This document shows, one piece after another, positions 1-6,438 of a stretch of DNA of 10,714 bases. The stretch's first letter is position 1. Each line of letters starts with the position of its first letter. The stretch spans positions 1-10,714 of the forward strand of contig CABRGT010000066.1 in NCBI GenBank assembly GCA_902470475.1. Reading direction: 5' to 3'. The DNA comes from an uncultured Porphyromonadaceae bacterium (lineage in GTDB: Bacteria; Bacteroidota; Bacteroidia; Bacteroidales; Muribaculaceae). The translations under genes and the position numbers were made by a program. The notes below the pieces were generated by a model. The model was not told the origin of the DNA. It saw nothing but the letters and a program-made list of their open reading frames with translations, and did no database searches.

Positions 1-78
1 CGCCGCATCCTCAAGGCCCGCACCCTCGACGCCTACACCGCTGCCGTCGCCGCCGCCCTCCGCCCGCAGCGGTTGTGA
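1..78 (+). CDS. C-terminal end of an unidentified protein (partial)
   Basis: Frame 1 is open from the left edge to a TGA at 76-78 and gives 25 residues, beginning RRILKARTLDAY and ending LRPQRL. The codons are strongly GC-rich at third positions, as in the confirmed genes here, and this is the only reading that ends cleanly before AT-rich non-coding DNA, so I take it as the tail of a real gene. It is alanine- and arginine-rich and probably helical. Nothing in so short a piece identifies a family. It is the only plus-strand gene in the window and converges on the minus-strand starch cassette, with about 435 bases between the two stop codons. Confidence 0.55.
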   Translation, partial: RRILKARTLDAYTAAVAAALRPQRL

Positions 79-84
79 TGCAAA

Positions 85-126
85 GCGACGTTCCCGACAC
101 GCGCCGGAAACGTCGCCCGACGTTTC
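85..126 (+). repeat. Three alternating CGACGTT arms; possible terminator of the plus-strand gene
   Basis: GCGACGTT (85-92) can pair with AACGTCGC (109-116), and GAAACGTCG (107-115) can instead pair with CGACGTTTC (118-126). The middle arm is shared, so the two stems exclude each other. The array begins 7 bases after the plus-strand stop codon and is followed by an AT-rich stretch from 127, but not by a clean T tract. It may be a transcription end or an mRNA 3' stabilising structure for the left-edge gene; a regulatory switch is less likely at a 3' end. Confidence 0.4.
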
Positions 127-395
127 AACTATTTATTTATGAGAACCCCTGCATCCAGTATCACTACTCCATACAAAGGCAGAGAGATATGCAGTCGCCT
201 GTCCGGTTGCCCGGACGTCAACTACATCAATACAACAAATTCGCCGTGTTAATTCCTTATGTCCGACATATAATAGATATTAAATTTATACTGAATGCCA
301 TCATTTGGTGCAGCCTATATTTATTATTACGGCCACAGCCGCATCGGTCCGCATATGCTGTGGTGTGAAATATGCCGCCGTAAGTCGGAATACGG

Positions 396-434
396 AAAAA
401 AGCAGCGGACCGGCCGGATTACCGGCCAGTCCGC
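396..434 (-). terminator. Intrinsic terminator of the starch cassette
   Basis: Arms 405-417 (GCGGACCGGCCGG) and 422-434 (CCGGCCAGTCCGC) form a 13-bp stem with a 4-base loop. The single imperfection is a G-U wobble when read as minus-strand RNA. Next on that strand come three bases and a run of six T (complement of 396-401). Orientation and T tract fit termination of transcription leaving the gene whose stop is at 515-517, about 80 bases upstream. Confidence 0.85.
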
Positions 435-514
435 GGATACGTAAAAGATGCAGTTGAAACTCTATTAAGAAGACCTGAGTCACAGATGCCTCACGGCATC
501 CTGACGTAAAAATA

Positions 515-2536
515 TTAGTTCATACTTATTTTATTAACCTTATTGCCGCATCGACGGATGAAGAGGCCGTTCGAAGGGTTGACAACCTTGATACCTTGGA
601 GGTTGTAATATTCGACTGGTTCATCTTCTACGTATACTTCAGATTCAATGCCTGACGGATCATAGGGTAATTCGAGCCAGTGTGCGCCGTCGCGGTCGAA
701 GTACATGCTTTTGCCCGTGAGCGGATAGGTAAAACTGTCGGGAATTACATTTCCAGGATCTTCATCATCAGCATCCGCCGCATCGGCCAGGGCGATGATT
801 CCCGGAGTGGTATTGCTCAGCACCACGGTCGAATGAATGAGATGCGACGGTACATTTAATACCAGATATTTGCCCTCGGTCTCGGTGAAATCGCCTTCGG
901 CATTAAGTTCGGGATTGACCGATGATGTGATCGAATAGTGTATGCCGCTCCAGGTCCTGGGAACTACAGCATAGATGGTAACCGACGTCGTGGCGTTTAC
1001 AAGCGCGAAATTGCCGGTAAACGTCAGGCCCTGAGTGTTGTCGGCTTCCCAGTTGATGTTGACGATAGTGTTTTCGCCGAAATCTTCAGGTCTGAGGGTG
1101 ATTTCACCGTCGGCGAGTACGCCTGTGACGTCGCCGGCCGAATATCGTGCTGCGTCAGTGCCGGCTGAAGCCACCAGGCGGGTCTGATCCGAGAGCAGAT
1201 TGTTTTCCGTGTCAAACAGGCCTACGGCTACGGGGCTGACACTCTCCGCTTTGCCGTTCCTTACAATGTATGCTCCCTCGCCGCCGGCCGCAATACCGGT
1301 TACGATGACCTCACCGCAGCGGATGGCATTGTTGGCGCCCGTCGTGATGGCGCTGTAGAGCGTGCCCGCCGAGGCTTTCATGTTTTCTGTAGCTGCCGGA
1401 GTCATGGCCGCAAACTCGGGCGCCGCCTTTCGGGTCGCAGTCACTTTGTTGGTCCGGAAGTCGACAATGAAGGTGTAGGTGCCTGCCGCGATTTTCCAGG
1501 AGTTGGCGCTCGATGCATTGCCACCTCCGTTGAATTTTGTGAGATTCACGGCATTGTCCTCGCTGATGGGCGCGTCTTTGGAATTGGCGCCGAATCTGTC
1601 TTTCTTGTTGATGATATAGTCCCATTCATTACTGTTGCCGGTTGAGCCGATTGCAGTGACAAAGGTGAAATAGGCGTTCGGATCATTGTCCACCAGGCCC
1701 AGCGTTACATTTTCGAACACGAAGCACGAGCCGTAGCACTTGCCCTCGACCTTATAGTTGGTCTGCCAGTGATGCTTGTTGCCTTCACTGTCGAGCAGAT
1801 TGCCCATTATGTAGAGTGCGGCGGGTTGTCCGCTGACTTTGGGCTGGCCCTCGGCGGGTATGTACGGGAGGTCGGTGCTGCATATTTCAGGCACATCGCC
1901 TTCGGTCGAAATATAATATAGTCCGGCTTCAACGGTCAGATCCGCATAATAGGCCCATGTGAAGTCGAGGCTGACGACTTCCGACCTGGCTGTTTCCTTC
2001 ATCTGTATGGCCTTTACAGTGGCGTCGGCATCGAGAGTGAACGGCTCGGTATATACCGCGCTCTCCTTGCCGGGTTCTGTGCCGTCAGTGGTGTAGTACA
2101 CGTTGCCGCCGTCGGCGGAGGGCCTTATGGTTATGGTATTGCCGTTCTGGCTGATGGACGGATTGCCGAGCACGAGCGGGTTGAAAGTGGTGAAGTTCGT
2201 GCCCCCGTTGTGCCTGTAGTAGCGAGTGGAGGTGATGCCGGTGATGTCGCCGGTCTGTTGGCTACCGTTGTTGAAGATTATGTTGATCGTGGTCTCGTTC
2301 TCGGGTGCGGTCCATACGTAGTACTCGGCATCGTCGATTTTTTCGGTTGCCGTCATTCTGGTGCCCGGCCAGCCGCCGTTCAGTTCTTTCTTGGCATTGT
2401 TCCATGCATACAGGTTGTAGGCAGACCATGCGGTTGATTTCAGCAGATAGATCTTGATCGGATCTGCCGATGCGGCAGCCGGTATCATGAGCATGAATAG
2501 CAGCGCTGCCGTGAATTTAAGTAGAGTGTTCTTCAT
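515..2536 (-). CDS. Secreted CBM26-type starch-binding protein with SusE/F-like domain
   Basis: A 673-residue non-catalytic extracellular protein. Residues 1-24 form a Sec signal peptide ending ASA before DP; there is no lipobox cysteine. Residues about 27-107 resemble starch-binding module CBM26, with NLYAWNN, GGWPG, IIFNNG and QTGDI. Residues about 125-192 look like a chitobiase-C-terminal/Fn3-associated beta domain (VYYTTDGTEP). Residues about 238-368 form a beta-rich domain closely similar to one in the neighbouring amylase: the 36-residue core at 289-324 is identical at 24 positions. Residues about 375-580 are an unrecognised beta-rich region, then an acidic linker (ADAADADDEDP) and the tail YYNLQGIKVVNPSNG (643-657). 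That tail recalls type IX secretion CTDs but is shorter than classical ones, so type IX export is inferred. The gene follows the amylase gene by 80 bases and is probably co-transcribed. Likely role: holding starch near the amylase. The substrate is inferred from CBM26 and context. Confidence 0.85.
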   Translation of the reverse strand: MKNTLLKFTAALLFMLMIPAAASADPIKIYLLKSTAWSAYNLYAWNNAKKELNGGWPGTRMTATEKIDDAEYYVWTAPENETTINIIFNNGSQQTGDITGITSTRYYRHNGGTNFTTFNPLVLGNPSISQNGNTITIRPSADGGNVYYTTDGTEPGKESAVYTEPFTLDADATVKAIQMKETARSEVVSLDFTWAYYADLTVEAGLYYISTEGDVPEICSTDLPYIPAEGQPKVSGQPAALYIMGNLLDSEGNKHHWQTNYKVEGKCYGSCFVFENVTLGLVDNDPNAYFTFVTAIGSTGNSNEWDYIINKKDRFGANSKDAPISEDNAVNLTKFNGGGNASSANSWKIAAGTYTFIVDFRTNKVTATRKAAPEFAAMTPAATENMKASAGTLYSAITTGANNAIRCGEVIVTGIAAGGEGAYIVRNGKAESVSPVAVGLFDTENNLLSDQTRLVASAGTDAARYSAGDVTGVLADGEITLRPEDFGENTIVNINWEADNTQGLTFTGNFALVNATTSVTIYAVVPRTWSGIHYSITSSVNPELNAEGDFTETEGKYLVLNVPSHLIHSTVVLSNTTPGIIALADAADADDEDPGNVIPDSFTYPLTGKSMYFDRDGAHWLELPYDPSGIESEVYVEDEPVEYYNLQGIKVVNPSNGLFIRRCGNKVNKISMN

Positions 2537-2573
2537 ATGATGTGTGGTATAAAAAAAACAGACGGATGAATTT

Positions 2574-2607
2574 GACCCCGTGCGGCCCCTTTCAGCCGCA
2601 CGGGGTC
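2574..2607 (-). promoter_or_regulatory. Intercistronic hairpin between amylase and starch-binding genes
   Basis: Arms GACCCCGTGCGGC (2574-2586) and GCCGCACGGGGTC (2595-2607) form a perfect 13-bp stem with an 8-base loop, starting 9 bases after the amylase stop codon on the minus strand. A run of eight T (complement of 2551-2558) follows only after about 15 further bases, so it is not a standard intrinsic terminator. I see no TAnnTTTG promoter between it and the ATG at 2536. It may be a partial terminator or a 3' barrier protecting the amylase message, giving the two genes unequal expression. Confidence 0.6.
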
Positions 2608-2616
2608 CGGTTAGGA

Positions 2617-4779
2617 TCAGAATATATATTCTTTGGTTACTGTTGAGCCGCGGACCACGATGTATGTGCCGTGGGTCGGATTCTCTACGCGGATACCCTG
2701 CAGGTTGTAGTAGACAGGGGCGATGCCCGATTCAGCTACGCCGATTTCGTCGACGCCTTCCATCCTGGTTAGGCGCATGGTCTTGTTGGCGGGAGTGAAT
2801 TCAATCTTCACATTCCGGTTGTCGGAGGGAAGTGTCATGAGCTGCATTTCCTGGCTGTCGAGCACGTGATCGGTATTGAGGCTCACCTGTCCGGCAGCGG
2901 TGTAGAAAGGCTTGAGTCCTTCGCCCGCGATGGCAAAGCCGGACGATAGGTCATCCATGATGATGGTGTAGACGCCATCTTTCTGTTCCATCTTATAGTC
3001 GGTCGGAGGAGTAATGCCATAGGCGTAGCCTACGACGTAGAGATCGGCGCCGGGAACGGGATCATCGCCGCCCTGTCCGGCCGCGGCCACGGTAACGGTC
3101 ATGTTCTTGAAATCGGCCGTGATATCATAGTCGCCCGGAGCTATTGCCCACGAATAGGCCGACGAGGCGTCCACGCCTGCATAGAAAGCCTTCATCGGCA
3201 CAGGTGAGCCTATGGTGACCGGAGCGTCCTTCGACACGGCGCCGAAGCGGTCGCTGCTGTTGATCACGCCGTCCCACTCGTCCGAGCTGCCCGTCGAGCC
3301 GAGAGTCGTCACGAACGAGAAGAAGCCGAGATTCTTGCCTTCGCCGGCATCGGTTATGGTGACATTGCGCGCGGTGAACGTATCGCCGCTCTTGGTCATG
3401 GCCACGCCTACATTGGTCTTCCATGCACCCTGGGGCAGGTGTCCCATCAGGAACAGGCGGTCCGGCGCAGCCGTGCCGGTGATGTTGCCGCCGGTGGTGC
3501 CTCCCTCGATAGAGGTCTTCGTCCATATGCAGTAGTCGTTGCCCGATGCTACGATGTCATCGTTGCTGTAGCCCTGCGGCGACACCATGGCGGGGCCGAT
3601 CTTTACGACCAGGGATCCTTTCGAACCCTTCACCTCGGCCATGTAGCAGCTGTTGTCGGTCTGGAGCACGTTCACTGTGCTGGTGTTGGAGATTCCTACC
3701 GAATTACGTATGTTGATAAGGCGCTGTATCGCAGCCTTGTTCTGCTTGTAGTGGGGCAGGAACACGCAGGGCGTGCCCGGCGAGCAGAGCATGAATGCAT
3801 TCGCGGCCACCACGTTGCCGTTGAACTTGTTCCAGTCCTCGCGATAAGTGTCGTGGTTGTCGATGAATGTCACGGCATATTGCTGATACTCATAGTGTAT
3901 CATGCCTGCAGGCTGCGGAGTCGTGTATCCCGCATACCACACGAGCTTCGTCATGTCGCCTGTGCTGAATGCCTCGTTCACGGCATACTTGAATGGAAAA
4001 TCGAAAGCGGCCGACTGCTTGCCGGTGGCGTCGATCCAGGCTTTGACCACGTCGTAGCTGCCGTCGAAGCATTCCCCTACGCTGTATGTCGGCTTGCTGT
4101 ATTCATTGTACATGCGGGTGTACTGGCCGCTGTAGCCCTTGACCATATCGTAGCGGAAGCCCGAGTAGCCGAGGTCGTCGAGCAGGAATTTGCAGTAATT
4201 CTTGCAGTTGTCCTGTACGTTGGCATTCGTATGATCGAGATCTCGGCAGCCGTCGAATTGTTCGCCGGTGTCGTACGCTCCGGTCGGTGTGCCATGTCCC
4301 GATCCGTTGAGGTTGTCGTTGCGGCAGATGCCGTCCAGTCCTATGTGCCAGGTGCGTCCGTTCCATTCTTCCGTGGGGAAGTCCGCCCAGTCATGTACGC
4401 CGTTGCGGTGGTTTATGACCACGTCTGCTATGATGCCTGTGCCTTTGGACTTGTACGTCGATATCATCTCGCGCAGTTCTGACTCGGAGCCGAATGACGA
4501 ATTGTGGTTCGTGAACCAGTACTGGGGCATATACCCCATCTGATTGCCGTCACCGGCCTTGGCGCTGTTGGGTACCCATATAAGCTTGAAGTATTGGCTG
4601 AGTTCGTCGGCCTGGGCCGTGAGATTTGTCCATCGGGTGTCGCTGTACGAATCCCAGTAGAATCCCTGGAGCATGACACCTTCCCATGCCGAAGGCCAGG
4701 CGTAGTTCTGTGCGTTTGCGCCTGTTACGCCTGCGAGGCATAGAAGAGAGAGACAGATCTTCTGAGAAAATTTGCTCAT
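2617..4779 (-). CDS. Secreted GH13 alpha-amylase with accessory starch-binding domains
   Basis: Predicted endo-acting alpha-amylase cleaving alpha-1,4 bonds of starch or glycogen; 720 residues. A Sec signal peptide covers residues 1-23 (ANA before QN) with no lipobox. The GH13 (beta/alpha)8 domain spans about 30-425. All four conserved regions are present: DVVINH at 119-124, GFRYDMVKG at 207-215 (nucleophile D211), GECFD at 235-239 (acid/base E236) and FIDNHD at 305-310 (D310). GFYWDS, the KGY after the nucleophile and the WIDATG...AAFDF stretch after the acid/base recall plant-type amylases. Residues 439-565 form a beta domain shared with the downstream protein; 578-670 form a second small SusE/F-like domain; 689-720 carry the tail YYNLQGIRVENPTHG, type IX-like. 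SusG-type amylases are lipoproteins; this one apparently is not. It leads a two-gene unit with a promoter about 75 bases upstream. The catalytic call is firm; secretion route and binding by the accessory domains are inferred. Confidence 0.95.
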   Translation of the reverse strand: MSKFSQKICLSLLCLAGVTGANAQNYAWPSAWEGVMLQGFYWDSYSDTRWTNLTAQADELSQYFKLIWVPNSAKAGDGNQMGYMPQYWFTNHNSSFGSESELREMISTYKSKGTGIIADVVINHRNGVHDWADFPTEEWNGRTWHIGLDGICRNDNLNGSGHGTPTGAYDTGEQFDGCRDLDHTNANVQDNCKNYCKFLLDDLGYSGFRYDMVKGYSGQYTRMYNEYSKPTYSVGECFDGSYDVVKAWIDATGKQSAAFDFPFKYAVNEAFSTGDMTKLVWYAGYTTPQPAGMIHYEYQQYAVTFIDNHDTYREDWNKFNGNVVAANAFMLCSPGTPCVFLPHYKQNKAAIQRLINIRNSVGISNTSTVNVLQTDNSCYMAEVKGSKGSLVVKIGPAMVSPQGYSNDDIVASGNDYCIWTKTSIEGGTTGGNITGTAAPDRLFLMGHLPQGAWKTNVGVAMTKSGDTFTARNVTITDAGEGKNLGFFSFVTTLGSTGSSDEWDGVINSSDRFGAVSKDAPVTIGSPVPMKAFYAGVDASSAYSWAIAPGDYDITADFKNMTVTVAAAGQGGDDPVPGADLYVVGYAYGITPPTDYKMEQKDGVYTIIMDDLSSGFAIAGEGLKPFYTAAGQVSLNTDHVLDSQEMQLMTLPSDNRNVKIEFTPANKTMRLTRMEGVDEIGVAESGIAPVYYNLQGIRVENPTHGTYIVVRGSTVTKEYIF

Positions 4780-4854
4780 GATCGATTTAAGTAAAAGATG
4801 TGAGTAATAATGTTTGATAAGATATGATATAATCTAAGCGCGCTTTTCTGCGTG

Positions 4855-4862
4855 CAAAGGTA
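4855..4862 (-). promoter_or_regulatory. Bacteroidetes -7 promoter element of the amylase unit
   Basis: The minus strand reads TACCTTTG, an exact match to the Bacteroidetes -7 consensus TAnnTTTG. Transcription would start near 4848, giving a leader of about 68 bases before the amylase ATG. No TTTG-like -33 box lies at the usual 19-21 base spacing (the bases there are a C run on the plus strand), so the promoter may need an activator. A 10-bp palindrome AAGCGCGCTT (4836-4845) lies just after the expected start point. Confidence 0.65.
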
Positions 4863-4887
4863 AACAGAAAGTCCCGATTTACCCCCC

Positions 4888-4917
4888 ATGTTAAAAATGA
4901 TTAACAGTATGTTAAAA
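4888..4917. promoter_or_regulatory. Operator-like dyad and direct repeat upstream of the amylase promoter
   Basis: TGTTAA (4889-4894) and TTAACA (4901-4906) form a perfect 6+6 dyad with a 6-base spacer, centred about 50 bases upstream of the expected start point. ATGTTAAAA occurs at 4888-4896 and again at 4909-4917, offset by 21 bases, two helical turns. Position, symmetry and a weak -33 region suggest an activator site. A near-identical dyad lies upstream of the cardiolipin synthase gene (7920-7937). The binding protein is unknown and the AT-rich context makes chance possible. Confidence 0.4.
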
Positions 4918-4935
4918 TATTATAAATCAAATATA

Positions 4936-5257
4936 CACAGTGAGAGCCTGAGCTGTCGTGCTTCTGGTTTAAGAGCTGAGTTTACAGGGAAAGCCGCTGA
5001 CCCGAAAGCAGGCATCCCCGCCTGCGCCGAGGCGCCCTTTGCGGCCTCCGGCTCCGGCCTATGCTGCGCCCTCAGATCTCTTGCCACAGGTGTCGGCGCG
5101 TTCGGTACCGACCCGCATGAATCAATATAGACGCCTGCGAAGCCCCATGAGTCGGGTTGCCATCTCCGTCTGACATCGGGCAGCCCGGGAAACACAGGTT
5201 TATTACTATGCGCCGCGTCCTCGCCTGCGTCGTGGGGTGGGGGCGTAACGTTGACGG
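4936..5257. other. GC-rich non-coding block of unknown function
   Basis: About 320 bases of GC-rich sequence sit between the AT-rich amylase upstream region and the tRNA terminator, with abrupt composition changes at both ends. It contains several short hairpins: arms GCAGGC (5008-5013) and GCCTGC (5020-5025); GCGCC/GGCGC around 5024-5036; the 10-bp palindrome TCGGTACCGA around 5101; and CGGGTTGCC (5153-5161) with GGCAGCCCG (5179-5187). Open frames crossing it (4920-5342 minus, 4888-5130 plus) show no known motif, and the minus one needs a start inside tRNA-Leu. Options are a structured RNA, a dispersed genomic repeat, or a decayed gene. I recognise no RNase P, tmRNA or SRP RNA signature. Confidence 0.4.
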
Positions 5258-5263
5258 AAATAT

Positions 5264-5312
5264 AAAAAAAAAGAATCCCAAGTAATTGAATTTCAATTAC
5301 TTGGGATTCTTT
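5264..5312 (-). terminator. Intrinsic terminator of the tRNA operon
   Basis: Arms 5270-5290 and 5292-5312 are perfect reverse complements: 21 bp around one central base, in practice a long stem with a small AU loop. On the minus strand the stem begins 5 bases after the tRNA-Leu discriminator base and runs into nine T (complement of 5264-5272). It is among the strongest structures in the window and clearly ends tRNA transcription. Confidence 0.92.
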
Positions 5313-5317
5313 CAAGG

Positions 5318-5401
5318 TGTCCGAGATGAGATTCGAACTCACACAGCATTTCTGCCACTACCCCCTCAAAGTAGCGTGTCTACCAATTCCACCACCCGGA
5401 C
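5318..5401 (-). tRNA. tRNA-Leu (anticodon GAG)
   Basis: The minus strand folds as an 84-base class II tRNA. The acceptor stem GTCCGGG pairs with CTCGGAC, followed by discriminator A. The D arm has GGTGG...TTGGTAGAC. The anticodon stem CTACT/GGTAG encloses the loop TTGAGGG, giving anticodon GAG (complement of 5365-5367), which reads leucine codons CUC and CUU. There is a long variable arm, and the T arm contains GTTCGAATC. The discriminator is followed by CCT, so CCA is not fully encoded and must be completed by tRNA nucleotidyltransferase. It is the last gene of a three-tRNA unit. Confidence 0.95.
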
Positions 5402-5406
5402 AGGTT

Positions 5407-5520
<114 letters not shown>

Positions 5521-5546
5521 TTAATTCATTAAGTGAAAGAACTTTG

Positions 5547-5619
<73 letters not shown>

Positions 5620-5650
5620 GTTGGTGCACCGCTTTTTTGCGTTTGCGATG

Positions 5651-5681
5651 CAAAGGTAGGCATTATTTTTGAATCTGCAAG
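5651..5681 (-). promoter_or_regulatory. Promoter of the tRNA-Gly/tRNA-Gly/tRNA-Leu operon
   Basis: On the minus strand CTTG (complement of 5678-5681, one change from the TTTG -33 box) is followed, after exactly 19 bases, by TACCTTTG (complement of 5651-5658), a full match to the -7 consensus TAnnTTTG. Expected start is near 5644, about 25 bases before the first tRNA. The -7 is the same octamer as in the amylase promoter; here the -33 is also good, as suits constitutive stable-RNA expression. TTTGC-GAT-GCAAA (5642-5654) makes a small dyad over the -7 and start. Confidence 0.82.
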
Positions 5682-5761
5682 GGCTTTTGCCGATTTTTTT
5701 ATTCTTGTACCTGTTTTTTTTGATCCGCCGACTTGCTTACGGAAGTCGCTATCCGACGTTG

Positions 5762-6385
5762 TCAGATGTTAAATGCGTCGTGTTCAATGATTTGAGCGGC
5801 GAGGGTGTCGGCTGTGTGGATCAGAGGCACCAAAGGCGACTTTTGCTGGGCTTTCCGGTAGGATTTGTCCATTTCGATGCTTTGGGCCGGAAGGTCCCAC
5901 GGGCCCATGTGCCAGCGGATGGCCATCAGCTCGTCGTCCTCGAGGTCGAGTCCTGCGCGCAGCAGCATTATGACGGATTTCTCGCCGTGGCCGACAGGGA
6001 GAGCCGAGTAGTCGACCTCGTAGCCCTCGATGTCTTCCCACACGCCGATTTCATTCTTCTGCCGGCGCAGAGTGCGGCGGTAGATGTCGGCCTTGCACAC
6101 ATCGTGGAGCAGGGCGGCTATGGCGATGGATTCGGGAGCGAGCAGTTCGGCCGAGTCAGGCCGCAGGGCCACTACGCTTTCGCGCAGCTTCATGGCCATG
6201 TCGTAGACGTTGAGCGAGTGCAGCGCCAGTCCGCCGGGGAAGTTGAAATGGTTGCGCGCCGAGGCCGGTGCTTCGAAAAATTTGAGTTCGTCGAGGTATG
6301 CGATGACGTTGTCGATATTGTCGACGCCCGTCTCGCGGAGAATCTGGCAGAACCGTTCGCGGTTCTGGGCTATGTCTGTTGCCAT
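5762..6385 (-). CDS. HD-domain phosphohydrolase, YhaM-like catalytic domain
   Basis: A 207-residue cytoplasmic protein with no signal peptide or membrane segment. The HD metal-binding pattern is complete: H56 in GGLALHS, H94-D95 in ALLHDVCK, H133 in GHGEKS, H159 in IRWHMGPW and D193 in HTADTLA. The order and local sequence resemble the HD domain of YhaM-type 3'-5' exoribonucleases (GGL-x-x-H, HD-x-x-K, GH, late D), but the N-terminal OB-fold RNA-binding domain of YhaM is missing. It is therefore a predicted metal-dependent phosphohydrolase or nuclease on a phosphodiester or nucleotide substrate, with substrate unknown. It follows the cardiolipin synthase gene by 53 bases and may be its operon partner. 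A small hairpin (GGGCCG 6408-6413, CGGCCC 6420-6425) lies in that gap. No clear terminator follows, so some transcripts may read into the tRNA operon. Confidence 0.88.
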   Translation of the reverse strand: MATDIAQNRERFCQILRETGVDNIDNVIAYLDELKFFEAPASARNHFNFPGGLALHSLNVYDMAMKLRESVVALRPDSAELLAPESIAIAALLHDVCKADIYRRTLRRQKNEIGVWEDIEGYEVDYSALPVGHGEKSVIMLLRAGLDLEDDELMAIRWHMGPWDLPAQSIEMDKSYRKAQQKSPLVPLIHTADTLAAQIIEHDAFNI

Positions 6386-6438
6386 TGGTTGTCAGGTTGT
6401 CGTTTTGGGGCCGTGCGGGCGGCCCGATGATTGTTATA

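Larger units (their letters stand above)
79..514. other. Intergenic region between converging genes
   Basis: This stretch lies between the stop of the plus-strand gene and the stop of the minus-strand starch-binding protein gene. It is much more AT-rich than the genes. It holds the overlapping inverted repeats at 85-126, a terminator for the minus-strand unit at 396-434, and a weaker 7-bp dyad with arms CCACAGC (333-339) and GCTGTGG (357-363). Open frames at 75-368 (plus) and 301-483 (minus) look spurious: neither has recognisable motifs or coding-type codon use, and the second runs through the terminator. I see no tRNA or convincing promoter here. Confidence 0.6.

Noticed and set aside
75..368. 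97-codon plus frame after the left-edge gene
   Set aside because: It overlaps the real stop codon, crosses hairpins, and uses AT-rich, non-coding-like codons.
3439..4482. 347-codon open frame on the plus strand opposite the amylase gene
   Set aside because: It is an antisense shadow of a GC-rich gene: valine/arginine-rich, no known motif, and the minus strand carries the complete GH13 catalytic set.
4936..5257. RNase P RNA, tmRNA or SRP RNA in the GC-rich block
   Set aside because: None of the characteristic conserved segments was seen on either strand (no GAGGAAAGTCCGG-type P-RNA motif, no tRNA-like tmRNA ends, no SRP domain IV loop). A short GACCCGAAAGCAGG stretch is only superficially SRP-like.
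4920..5342. 140-codon minus frame across the GC-rich intergenic block
   Set aside because: Its start lies inside tRNA-Leu and it reads through the terminator stem. The amino acid composition is not protein-like, and no internal start gives a recognisable protein.
5690..5740. T7 and T8 runs near 5694 and 5722 as plus-strand terminators
   Set aside because: No stable stem precedes them on the plus strand and no plus-strand gene ends here. A 6-bp dyad (CGACTT/AAGTCG near 5730-5750) lies on the wrong side of the T runs.
5669..6430. 253-codon plus-strand frame over the HD-domain gene and tRNA promoter
   Set aside because: Antisense shadow. It starts in T-rich non-coding DNA inside the tRNA promoter region.
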